Source: JAKFWF01 sp963750535 (GTDB lineage Bacteria > Pseudomonadota > Alphaproteobacteria > Rhizobiales > Hyphomicrobiaceae). Taken from it: a stretch of DNA of 64,000 nucleotides. The notes beneath the pieces are model-generated. The model was not told where the DNA came from and searched no databases. It was given only the letters and a program-made list of their open reading frames with translations. Made by a program: the position numbers and the translations under genes. The DNA lies in assembly GCA_963750535.1 (NCBI GenBank), contig CAVVRF010000048.1, forward strand, positions 62,001 to 126,000, given 5' to 3'. Of the stretch, positions 1-7,217 are shown piece after piece (the first letter of the stretch is position 1; every line of letters begins with the position of its first letter).

Positions 1-1645
1 CGATGTACTGGTCGACCGGCAGCCAGTACTTGGCGGCCTTGAGATCGGTCGGCCCGGGGGCGTCGGGCGCGGTGAAGCGGGCGAAATACCACGAGCTGTC
101 GACGAACGTGTCCATGGTGTCGGTCTCGCGGACCGCAGGATTGCCGCAGGCGGGGCACGCGCAATGCTTCCAGGTCGGGTGCCGCACCAGCGGATTTCCC
201 GGCACGTCGAAAGTGACGTCGTCCGGCAGCTTCACCGGCAGGTCCTGGTCGGGCACCGGCTGGGGCCCGCATTGCTCGCAATGGATGATCGGGATCGGGC
301 AGCCCCAGTAGCGCTGGCGCGACAGGCCCCAGTCGCGCAGGCGGTACATGGTCGCTCGCTTGCCTTTGCCGATCGCTTCCAGCCGGCGGGCGACTTCGTC
401 CTTGGCGGCCTCGATGGTCATGCCGTCGAGGAAGTCGGAATTGGCGATGCGGCCGGGCCCGTCGTAGGGCTTGCCCGGCAGATGATAGGTCGCCGGGTTT
501 TCGTCCTCGGGCACGACCACCGGTGTGATCGGCAGCCGGTACTTGGCCGCGAACTCGTAGTCGCGCTGATCGTGGCCGGGGCAGCCGAAGATCGCTCCGG
601 TGCCGTAGCCCATCAGCACGAAGTTCGCGACGTAGACCGGCAGGTGCCGGTCCGGGATCAGCGGATGGGTGGCGGTGAGGCCGGTGTCGAAGCCGAGCTT
701 CTCCGCCTTGGCCATCTCCTCGGCGGAGGTGCCGATCCTGGCGCACTCGTCGATGAAGGCTTGCAGGTCTTTGTTTTTCTTGGCCAATTCCTGCGTCAGT
801 GGGTGCCCGGGGGACAGCGCGCAGAACGAGCCGCCGAAGATCGTGTCGGCGCGCGTGGTGAAGACCTCGAGCTCGGCCCACTTCTTCGCCTTCGGCAGCG
901 CCTTGCCGGCGAGCACATAGCGCATGGCGAGGCCTTCCGAGCGGCCGATCCAGTTCGCCTGCATCAGACGAACCTTCTCCGGCCACCGCTCCAGCGTCGA
1001 CAGCGCGTCGAGCAGCTCGTCGCTGTACTTGGTGATCTTGAAATACCAGGACGGCATCTCGCGCTGCTCGACCAGCGCGTTCGAGCGCCAGCCGCGGCCG
1101 TCGATCACCTGCTCGTTGGCGAGCACGGTCTGGTCGACCGGATCCCAGTTGACCTTGCCCATGCCGCGATAGGCGAGGCCCCTCTTGTACATGTCGAGGA
1201 ACAGCTTCTGCTGCTGGTGATAGTAGGCGACGTCGCAGGTCGCGAACTCGCGCGACCAGTCGAGCGAAAGACCCATGGATTTCAACTGCTTCCTCATCGC
1301 CGCGATGTTTTCGTAGGTCCACTTCGCGGGATGGGTCTTCTTCTCCATGGCGGCGTTCTCGGCCGGCATGCCGAACGCATCCCAGCCCATCGGGTGCAGC
1401 ACATTGAAGCCGCGCGCCCGCTTGTAGCGGGCGAACACGTCGCCCATGGCGTAGTTGCGGACGTGGCCCATGTGGATGCGCCCCGATGGATAGGGGAACA
1501 TTTCGAGGACGTAGCACTTCGGCCGGCGGTCGGCGTTCGACGCCTTGAATGTCTGCCGCTCCTCCCACACGCCTTGCCAGTGCTTCTCGCGCGCGGCGGC
1601 GTTGTATCGCTCGCGGGCGGCTTCTGCGGTGGTTTCGGTTGCCAT
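1..1645 (-). CDS. leuS: Leucyl-tRNA synthetase, N-terminal part (runs off the left edge)
   Basis: Class I aminoacyl-tRNA synthetase that charges tRNA-Leu in the cytoplasm. About 548 codons are visible from an ATG whose complement lies at 1643-1645, while the family is usually about 860 residues, so the 3' third lies beyond the window. The class I HIGH signature appears near residue 55 as PSGRIHMGHVRNY. The leucyl-specific stretch RDWGLSRQRYWGCPIP lies near residue 440, after the inserted editing domain. The KMSKS loop and the anticodon-binding domain are off-window. The gene is divergent from fic, with 388 bp of repeat-rich DNA between them. The long plus-strand reading frame opposite it is a GC-driven shadow. 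Confidence 0.97.
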   Translation of the reverse strand, partial: MATETTAEAARERYNAAAREKHWQGVWEERQTFKASNADRRPKCYVLEMFPYPSGRIHMGHVRNYAMGDVFARYKRARGFNVLHPMGWDAFGMPAENAAMEKKTHPAKWTYENIAAMRKQLKSMGLSLDWSREFATCDVAYYHQQQKLFLDMYKRGLAYRGMGKVNWDPVDQTVLANEQVIDGRGWRSNALVEQREMPSWYFKITKYSDELLDALSTLERWPEKVRLMQANWIGRSEGLAMRYVLAGKALPKAKKWAELEVFTTRADTIFGGSFCALSPGHPLTQELAKKNKDLQAFIDECARIGTSAEEMAKAEKLGFDTGLTATHPLIPDRHLPVYVANFVLMGYGTGAIFGCPGHDQRDYEFAAKYRLPITPVVVPEDENPATYHLPGKPYDGPGRIANSDFLDGMTIEAAKDEVARRLEAIGKGKRATMYRLRDWGLSRQRYWGCPIPIIHCEQCGPQPVPDQDLPVKLPDDVTFDVPGNPLVRHPTWKHCACPACGNPAVRETDTMDTFVDSSWYFARFTAPDAPGPTDLKAAKYWLPVDQYI

Positions 1646-1735
1646 GGTGGGGTCTTTCGGCGGAAGCGATGCAAAATTTGCCGGTATCAGCCATCAACAG
1701 GCTGGGCTGGTCAAGTGATGGCTGGGTCGAGGCGA

Positions 1736-2033
1736 TATGTCGATGTTTCGCGATTTCGTGGACCTATCGCGCTCGACATGTCGATGAAAGCGGAAAACGC
1801 GAACATATGGCTGTGAACGTGTCGACCGCGCGTACGAGTGGGCGTATATATGTCGACAAAATCGAAAAACATCGACACATTCTGCAGCTCATGTCGATGG
1901 CGGCGACAAGTCGAATGCGATATGTCGATGAAAATGGAAAATATCGACATATGATCCCACACGTGTCGATCGCGTCGACACATCGCCACCGATATGTCGA
2001 AGAAGCACGAAACTGTCGACGGATGAGCCGCTG
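1736..2033. repeat. Phased 72-bp tandem repeat of TGTCGA boxes upstream of fic
   Basis: Three full 72-bp units start at 1776, 1848 and 1920. A partial unit at 1992 runs into the fic start codon and a degenerate partial copy starts at 1736. Each unit carries TGTCGA, its reverse complement TCGACA (decayed in the first unit) and TGTCGA again. Hits on one strand fall at 1738, 1779, 1820, 1851, 1892, 1923, 1964, 1995 and 2014; reverse copies fall at 1773, 1872, 1944 and 1975. Within units the spacing is 21, 20 and 31 bp, close to whole helical turns. Inner pairs form inverted repeats, for example GTGTCGA-TCGCG-TCGACAC at 1963-1981. This looks like an array of protein-binding sites on one DNA face, possibly for fic or leuS control. 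The binding protein is unknown. Confidence 0.85.
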
Positions 2034-3149
2034 ATGCCTGATCCCGCTCGCCCCTACAACGATTTGCCGCTGCTGCCGCCGGCGGTCGATGTCGAAAGCA
2101 AGGCCGTGCTGAAGAAGTGCGTCGGAACTCGCGCGGCGCTGGCGGGCCTGCAGCGCGCTGGACAGCTGATTCCGGACCAGAGCGTGCTGATCCACGTCAT
2201 TCCGATGCTGGAAGCCAAGAGCAGCTCCGAAATCGAGAACATCGTCACCACCAACGACGATCTGTTCCGGCAGGCAAGCCTGGTGGAGGACCACGCCGAC
2301 CCGGCCACCAAGGAGGCGCTGCGCTATCGCACGGCTCTTTTCGAGGGCTACAGTACGCTCTCCGAGCGCCCGATCACGACCCGCACGATCATCGATATCT
2401 GCCGGACCATCAAAGCGGTAAACCTCGATATTCGCGCGACTCCGGGCACCACGCTGCGCAATTCCCACACCAACGAGACGATCTACACACCGCCCGAAGG
2501 CGCCGACCGCCTGCGGACGCTGCTCGCCAACTGGGAGCGGTTCCTGAACGAGCCGACCGATCTCGATCCGGTGGTCAAGATGGCGATCCTGCACTACCAG
2601 TTCGAGGCGATCCACCCGTTCACCGACGGCAACGGCCGGACCGGCCGCGTGCTCAATATCCTGTGCCTGGTGCAGGACAAGCTCCTCGACCTGCCGACGC
2701 TCTACCTCAGCCGGCACATCCTGCGGACGCGCGGCGACTACTATCGGCTGCTTTCCGGCGTGACGAACGTGGGTGCCTGGGAGCCGTGGCTGCTCTACAT
2801 GCTCGATGCCGTCGAGGTCACCGCCATCTGGACGCTGGAAAAGATCATCGCGATCCGCCAGCTGATGGACCAGGCGACCACCCTGATCCGCACGCAGGCT
2901 CCCAAGATCTACTCGCGGGAGCTGGTCGAGCTGATCTTCAGCCAGCCCTATTGCCGCATCGCCAACCTGGTCGAGCGGGACATCGCCAAGCGGCAAGCAG
3001 CCTCGACCTACCTGAAGGCGCTGGCGGACCTCGGCATCCTGGTCGAGGAAAAAGTCGGCCGCGACAAGGTCTTCATTCACAAACTCTATCTCGAATTGCT
3101 GTCCAGCGACGGCCACGAGCTCGCGCCGTATTCCCGGAAAACCCCATGA
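2034..3149 (+). CDS. Fic-family protein, probable AMP transferase with inhibitory helix and C-terminal winged helix
   Basis: Fic enzymes usually transfer AMP from ATP to a hydroxyl on a target protein. This 371-residue protein has the Fic_N region first, with an inhibitory-helix motif of the S-x-x-x-E-N type (SSEIEN, near residue 68), placing it in the class with an N-terminal self-inhibiting helix. The active-site motif HPFTDGNGRTGR is intact near residue 195, including the catalytic His and the phosphate-binding GNGR. The last 80 or so residues look like a winged helix (around IAKRQAASTYLKALADLGIL), so it may bind DNA and control itself through the repeats just upstream. The stop overlaps the ATG of yggS (ATGA). 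No separate antitoxin gene is visible. The target protein is unknown. Confidence 0.9.
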   Translation: MPDPARPYNDLPLLPPAVDVESKAVLKKCVGTRAALAGLQRAGQLIPDQSVLIHVIPMLEAKSSSEIENIVTTNDDLFRQASLVEDHADPATKEALRYRTALFEGYSTLSERPITTRTIIDICRTIKAVNLDIRATPGTTLRNSHTNETIYTPPEGADRLRTLLANWERFLNEPTDLDPVVKMAILHYQFEAIHPFTDGNGRTGRVLNILCLVQDKLLDLPTLYLSRHILRTRGDYYRLLSGVTNVGAWEPWLLYMLDAVEVTAIWTLEKIIAIRQLMDQATTLIRTQAPKIYSRELVELIFSQPYCRIANLVERDIAKRQAASTYLKALADLGILVEEKVGRDKVFIHKLYLELLSSDGHELAPYSRKTP

Positions 3150-3818
3150 GCACCTCGAACTCCGTTGCGGCATTGATCGACATCCGCGCCCGCATCGCCT
3201 CGGCCGAGGCCGCGGCGAAGCGACCGGCCGGCAGCGTGACGCTGGTCGCGGTGTCGAAGACCTATTCTGCACCTGATATCCTCCCCGTGCTGGAAGCTGG
3301 CCACCGCGTGTTCGGCGAGAACCGGGTGCAGGAAGCGCAAGGCGAAATGGCCCGAGCTCAAGGCCCGCTTCCCCGACATCGAGCTGCACCTGATCGGGCC
3401 GCTGCAATCGAACAAGGCGCGCGAGGCGGTGGCGCTGTTCGATGTCATTCACACCATCGACCGGCCGAAGATCGCTGCTGCGATCTCTGCCGAGTGCGCG
3501 AAGCAGGGTCGCCGCCCGCGGCTGCTGATCCAGGTCAACACCGGCGAGGAGCCGCAGAAAGCCGGCATCGCGCCGAGGGAGACGGCAGCCTTCCTCGCCA
3601 TGTGCCGGAATGAGCTGAAGCTCGAGATCTGTGGCCTGATGTGCATCCCGCCGGTCGAGGAGGAGGCCGCGGTGCATTTCGCCTTCCTGGCCAAGCAGGC
3701 GAAGGAGTTGGGCCTGCCGCTGCTCAGCATGGGCATGAGCGCCGATTTCGAGACGGCGATCGCGTTCGGCGCCAGCCACGTGCGGGTGGGTTCGGCGATC
3801 TTCGGCGCCCGTGGTTAG
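3146..3818 (+). CDS. yggS: YggS/PROSC-family PLP-binding protein, one-base frameshift as written
   Basis: Members of this family bind pyridoxal 5'-phosphate through a Schiff base and balance vitamin B6 and amino-acid pools; they have no known catalytic activity. The start ATG overlaps the fic stop. The N-terminal frame contains LVAVSKTYSAPDI with the PLP lysine, then GENRVQEAQ. The frame then changes near 3342-3348, where one extra base turns an expected GKWPELKARFPDIELHLIG into nonsense. The remaining frame continues to the stop at 3816-3818, with HLIGPLQSNK, LLIQVNTGEE, GLMCIPP and SMGMSADFETAI, ending in VRVGSAIFGAR. The total of 673 nt is one base more than a multiple of three. Sequence error or a recent mutation are both possible. 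Confidence 0.9.
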
Positions 3819-3925
3819 TCTTCGCGGAGTGTTTTCCTCAGGATTTTCCCTGGCCGCCACCAGCCGAAGCAATCGCCGGTGCTAGCCTCGGCCCTACTGA
3901 TTCGGGTCCGCGAGGAGAACTTGCA

Positions 3926-4822
3926 ATGGCTGCCAGTACCGCCACGGTCGAAGCCGACAACGCCGCCGCCGATGCCGCCCGCGAGGCCCGTGACGAGGTC
4001 CTGCAGAAGTCGCCGGCCGCCGCGCCCGCGGCCAAGCCGAAGACGGCGACGGCTACCCCCAACGGCGGCCGCTGGGACGAGTTCCGCGTCGAGGGCTGGC
4101 TCACCGATCTCAATTCGATCGAGTTCGGCTTCTGGAAGAAGGACCGCAACAAGGCGAAGTCGCGCCAGTTCACCTCCGACATGGACATCTTCGGGGAGGT
4201 CATCGAGAACGGCGAGCGCACCGGCCTGATCGGCTATCGCGAGGAGCTGTGGACGAAGAAGACCGGCATGGACAAGCGCCTGGTCTTCAAGCTGTTCGGC
4301 GAGAAGCTCAACTGGCATGCGACCATGGACCTGATGGTCGGCCGCTCGCTGCAGCTGACGCTCGGCGCGCACGGCTTTCCGGTCACCGCGTTCTCGATGA
4401 ACACCAACGACCACACCCAGATGGTCTACATCGAGCGCTCGGCCCACAAATGGCCGTGGCAAACCGAATCGTTCTCGTTCTTCCTGCTGGAGGACGGTGA
4501 GCTCGACTTTTATCGCCTGAAGCGCGACCTGGTCGCGCTAGGGTGGGACTATACGGTCTGCGACCAGCACGATCGTGTCGTCGGCCACATCGACAGCAGG
4601 CTCTTTTCGCTCGGCGGCAACTGGCGGTGCCGCGTGCTGCGCGAGCATCGCGACAAGCGCCTGCACATCGTCCTCAAGCTGTTCTGCGCCATGCTGCCGT
4701 TCAACGGCGCATGCAAGCGCCACATCCGCTCGATCTATCGCGCCATCCGCGCCGGCCGCCTGGAGCCCAAGCTCGAGCGGCAGGAGGCGGAGCTGTACAT
4801 GAACCCGCGAAGGGTGCGGTGA
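3926..4822 (+). CDS. Conserved-looking protein of unknown function
   Basis: A 298-residue soluble protein starting at an ATG preceded by a GAGGAG-type ribosome site. The first 45 residues are low-complexity and rich in Ala, Lys and Pro (AAAPAAKPKTATATP), probably a disordered leader. The rest is compact and aromatic-rich, with WKKDRNKAKSRQFTSD, a region near residue 130 repeating Thr/Leu/Gly, and DYTVCDQHDRVVGHIDSRLF followed by GGNWRCRV. The last segment reads like the strand pattern of tubby/LURP-type barrels (property, D, x-G, x-I, S-r-l-F), but this is a weak resemblance. No signal peptide or membrane segment is visible. Codon use matches its neighbours. It stands alone between yggS and ohrR, so context gives little help. 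Confidence 0.75.
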   Translation: MAASTATVEADNAAADAAREARDEVLQKSPAAAPAAKPKTATATPNGGRWDEFRVEGWLTDLNSIEFGFWKKDRNKAKSRQFTSDMDIFGEVIENGERTGLIGYREELWTKKTGMDKRLVFKLFGEKLNWHATMDLMVGRSLQLTLGAHGFPVTAFSMNTNDHTQMVYIERSAHKWPWQTESFSFFLLEDGELDFYRLKRDLVALGWDYTVCDQHDRVVGHIDSRLFSLGGNWRCRVLREHRDKRLHIVLKLFCAMLPFNGACKRHIRSIYRAIRAGRLEPKLERQEAELYMNPRRVR

Positions 4823-4951
4823 GCGGGCTTTCCGCTGCACTCCTGTTGTTTCTGGAAGGGGCCAGCGATCATCGACTGTATGGATGCGGTGGGAACAAAG
4901 CCGTCTTGGCGCAATCCTGGTAGCCGCGCGCCGGATGTCGCGTGTGGAGGG

Positions 4952-5419
4952 TCAGCGTTTTCCCGGTTCAGTCTGCGTGGCGCGCAGGAGGTTGTCGCGC
5001 AGTCTGGCCACGGTCCTCTGCACTGCGGGAAAGTCCTCTCCGAGCCCGGTGGCTTCAACTAGCGAGGAGCCCAGATCCGTTTCGAGCAGACGGCGGCCGG
5101 CGGGCGTCAGGCTCAGCCGCACCTGCCTTTCGTCTGCGGGATCGCGTTGACGTCGGAGGTAGCCCATAGACTCGAGCTTCTTGAGGATGGGCGTCAGCGT
5201 GTTGGATTCCAGGAACAGCTTTTCGCCGAGCACCCCGACGGCCTGGTCGTCCTCCTCGCTGAGCGCCACCATGGCGATGTACTGGGTGTATGTCAGCCCA
5301 AGCGCCTCCAGGATCGGCTTGTACGCGCGACCAAAGGCAAGGTTCGCCGAGTAGATCGCGAAACACAGGAAATTCGATAACTTTCGGCCTTTGTTTTCGG
5401 CCTCTGGGGAACGGGGCAT
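4952..5419 (-). CDS. ohrR: MarR-family organic-hydroperoxide repressor OhrR
   Basis: Repressor that senses organic hydroperoxides through an N-terminal reactive cysteine and releases the ohr promoter on oxidation. The protein is 155 residues, the usual size. The sensing Cys sits at residue 19 in NFLCFAIYSANLAFGR, and the winged helix-turn-helix includes LFLESNTLTPILKKLE and DERQVRLSLTPAGR, typical of OhrR. It is divergent from ohr, and the 150 bp between them hold two operator-like inverted repeats. The C-terminal tail has no second cysteine, which fits one-Cys OhrR proteins that react with a small thiol rather than forming an intersubunit disulfide; that mechanism is inferred. Confidence 0.93.
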   Translation of the reverse strand: MPRSPEAENKGRKLSNFLCFAIYSANLAFGRAYKPILEALGLTYTQYIAMVALSEEDDQAVGVLGEKLFLESNTLTPILKKLESMGYLRRQRDPADERQVRLSLTPAGRRLLETDLGSSLVEATGLGEDFPAVQRTVARLRDNLLRATQTEPGKR

Positions 5420-5466
5420 GGGGCACCTTCGGGGTCAGATCTGGTTGACCTCGTATATAAATCGTA

Positions 5467-5481
5467 TCCGATTAAATCGGA
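5467..5481. promoter_or_regulatory. OhrR operator-like inverted repeat 1
   Basis: TCCGATT-A-AATCGGA is a perfect 7-bp inverted repeat between ohrR and ohr, 48 bp inside the ohrR side. The wider block AATCGTATCCGATTAAATCG (5459 onward) is matched by a second block near 5516, so this is probably one of two OhrR sites. It lies just upstream of the candidate ohr -35 box, suited to repressing both directions. Confidence 0.7.
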
Positions 5482-5486
5482 AGTGC

Positions 5487-5515
5487 TTGACATGGTGGTG
5501 CCGGTCATCTATATC
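5487..5515 (+). promoter_or_regulatory. Candidate ohr promoter
   Basis: TTGACA at 5487-5492 is separated by exactly 17 bp from TATATC at 5510-5515, a near-consensus sigma-70 arrangement facing ohr. The second palindrome begins inside the -10 element, so a bound repressor there would block open-complex formation. The leader from the expected start site to the ohr ATG would be about 50 nt and contains the palindrome. Confidence 0.65.
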
Positions 5516-5547
5516 AATCGCATCCGATCAAAGCGGATGCGATTGAT
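5513..5547. promoter_or_regulatory. OhrR operator-like inverted repeat 2, long palindrome
   Basis: Two 14-bp arms, ATCAATCGCATCCG (5513-5526) and CGGATGCGATTGAT (5534-5547), flank the 7-nt spacer ATCAAAG. The central part AATCGCATCCGATCAAAGCG resembles the block around operator 1. It overlaps the -10 box of the candidate ohr promoter and would also form a stable hairpin in the ohr leader RNA, 10 nt before the ribosome site AAAGGAG at 5557-5563. Confidence 0.75.
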
Positions 5548-5569
5548 AGTCCACCCAAAGGAGTTCGCC

Positions 5570-5992
5570 ATGACCACCACCACGATCGAACGGGCCGTCT
5601 CTGCAAAGGTTCTCTTCACCGGCAAGACCCACGTCACGGCCGGCCGCAACGGCGCCGCGCGCAGCAGCGACGGCTACCTCGACGTCAAGCTGCCGCAGCC
5701 GCACCCGGCCGCCGAGAATCTCTTCGGCGCCGCCTGGTCGGCCTGCTACATCGGCGCGATCGAGCTCGCCGCCGCCCAGAGAAAGGTCAAGCTCCCGGCC
5801 GAGCCGGAGGTCGATGCCGAGATCGATCTGAACAAGGCCGGCAATGCCTTCTTCCTGCGTGCGCGCCTCAACGTCAGCGTGCCGGGCGTGGACCGCGCCG
5901 TCGCGCAGGAGCTGATCGAGGCCGCGCACGTGATCTGCCCGTACTCCAAGGCGACGCACGGCAACATCGACGTTGTTACCACGCTGCTTTGA
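5570..5992 (+). CDS. ohr: Organic hydroperoxide resistance protein Ohr
   Basis: Thiol peroxidase that reduces organic and fatty-acid hydroperoxides. It is 140 residues, the normal length, and starts at an ATG 6 nt after AAAGGAG. Both catalytic cysteines are present: the peroxidatic Cys in LFGAAWSACYIGAIELAA and the resolving Cys in HVICPYSKATHGNIDV. The arginine-type triad partner is consistent with RNGAARSSDGYLDVKL. It is encoded divergently from ohrR and is expected to be induced by organic peroxides when OhrR is oxidised. Confidence 0.96.
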   Translation: MTTTTIERAVSAKVLFTGKTHVTAGRNGAARSSDGYLDVKLPQPHPAAENLFGAAWSACYIGAIELAAAQRKVKLPAEPEVDAEIDLNKAGNAFFLRARLNVSVPGVDRAVAQELIEAAHVICPYSKATHGNIDVVTTLL

Positions 5993-6001
5993 TTGCGACT
6001 G

Positions 6002-6035
6002 GTTTGGCCTGCGTGCTCAAGCGGGCAGGCCAAAC
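6002..6035. other. Stable hairpin after ohr
   Basis: GTTTGGCCTGC (6002-6012) and GCAGGCCAAAC (6025-6035) form a perfect 11-bp stem with a 12-nt loop, 10 bp after the ohr stop and between convergent ohr and the TIR gene. Neither side is followed by a T-run, so it is a weak intrinsic terminator at best. The rest of 5993-6157 shows nothing recognisable. Confidence 0.5.
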
Positions 6036-6157
6036 TCCCCGCCGACGAGACGCATCGCAGACCTCCGTCCCTGCAAGGAGAACTTGATTGCGATCTCACG
6101 CTGCGAGGGGCCCTGCCGGAGCAATTCCGGCTGTCGTCAACGCGCCGGCCCGCCGTC

Positions 6158-7195
6158 TCAGGACTGAGCGGCCTTTTCGATGAGGCCGCGACCGGCCGGC
6201 GACAAGTGATCGGCGAGCGTATCGAGGAGGCGCAAGACCTCGGGCGGGCTGCAGCGTTTTGCGCGGGCCTGGGCGACCAGCATCTCCGGCTCTCCGCACC
6301 GCGAGATGAAGCCGTTGCGCAGGTAGTATTCGTGCGCCACCACCGCGCGCAGAACCAGCGGCAGTCCCGACAGCCCCTCGTCGGCCGCCCGCGGGAGTTC
6401 GTCATCGAGCTTCAGCGCGCTTTCGGTGAGCTGGATGACCCGCTCGATGCGGGCTTTCGGCGCCAGCATCAGCGGCCCCTGCGCCGCGGCGATCAGCGCG
6501 GTGAAATAGTAGGCGTCCGGCCGTCCCGGCAGATCGGCGAGCGAAAGCTCCGCGTGCCGCAGCGCCCGCGCGAAGTCGGCCAGCCGCAGGTGCAGGAGCG
6601 CGATGTTGAGATTGTGGTAGCCCTGGCTAGGGCGCAGCGCGAGCTTCCTTGCGCACTCCTCGACGAAGCCGCGCAGCGCAGCCTTGTCGACTTGGCGGAT
6701 GGCGCCGTACTGCGGATGGATGTTGCCGGCCCATTCGTCGAACGCGCCGCTGCGCTCGGGTATGCTTGCGGGATCGATGGCAAAGCCGCCGTCGACGAGC
6801 GACTTGCCGACCATGGCGGCCAGCGCCTCGTCGTCCGCGCCGGCACGGTAAAGCTGCTCGAAGTGGAGCGCGTGGAATTCGGCCGGAAAGCCCGTCCAGT
6901 CGACCGGCTCGATGAACAGTGGCAGCAGCGGCTTGCCCAGTGCGATGGCGAGTTTGCATTCGTCGAGACAGTAGGGGCTCGTCAGCGACGACGTGGAGCC
7001 GAGGAAGACCACCGCGTCGGCAGCGGCGACCCCGCGCTCGATCTCGGAGCGGAAATCGTGGCCGACACGGATTGCGCGCTTGTCGAAATGGGCCGCGACC
7101 CCGAAGCTGCGCCGCAGCGTGCCCGCAACACGATCGGCCCAGCTTTCGTCCGGTTGCCGGCGGGCGTAGCTGAGGAAGATCGAAGGCCGGTCCAT
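6158..7195 (-). CDS. TIR-domain protein with C-terminal helical repeat region
   Basis: About 345 residues. The N-terminal 150 are a TIR domain: PSIFLSYARRQPD at the first strand, then SSLTSPYCLDECKLAI, where the E of CLDE matches the catalytic glutamate of NAD-cleaving TIR domains, then GKPLLPLFIEP. The region after about residue 160 is helical, with TPR-like alternation (GYHNLNIALLHLRLADFARA, then DAYYFTALIAAAQGP). The ATG at 7195 is preferred; a GTG at 7210 would add five residues. It lies 22 bp after the stop of the upstream membrane-protein gene on the same strand, so the two are probably co-transcribed. NAD cleavage, immune signalling or a scaffold role are all possible; only the fold is well supported. 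Confidence 0.88.
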   Translation of the reverse strand: MDRPSIFLSYARRQPDESWADRVAGTLRRSFGVAAHFDKRAIRVGHDFRSEIERGVAAADAVVFLGSTSSLTSPYCLDECKLAIALGKPLLPLFIEPVDWTGFPAEFHALHFEQLYRAGADDEALAAMVGKSLVDGGFAIDPASIPERSGAFDEWAGNIHPQYGAIRQVDKAALRGFVEECARKLALRPSQGYHNLNIALLHLRLADFARALRHAELSLADLPGRPDAYYFTALIAAAQGPLMLAPKARIERVIQLTESALKLDDELPRAADEGLSGLPLVLRAVVAHEYYLRNGFISRCGEPEMLVAQARAKRCSPPEVLRLLDTLADHLSPAGRGLIEKAAQS

Positions 7196-7217
7196 CGGTT
7201 CCAGTCCCACGGTGCGG

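Noticed and set aside
1776..2033. CRISPR array
   Set aside because: Units are 72 bp with no constant repeat and variable spacer division, and there are no cas genes.
1549..2034. A possible 24-residue repeat protein across the 72-bp repeats
   Set aside because: A 72-bp period keeps every frame open by chance in both strands. The conserved bases are the TGTCGA boxes, not codon positions, and no start or ribosome site fits.
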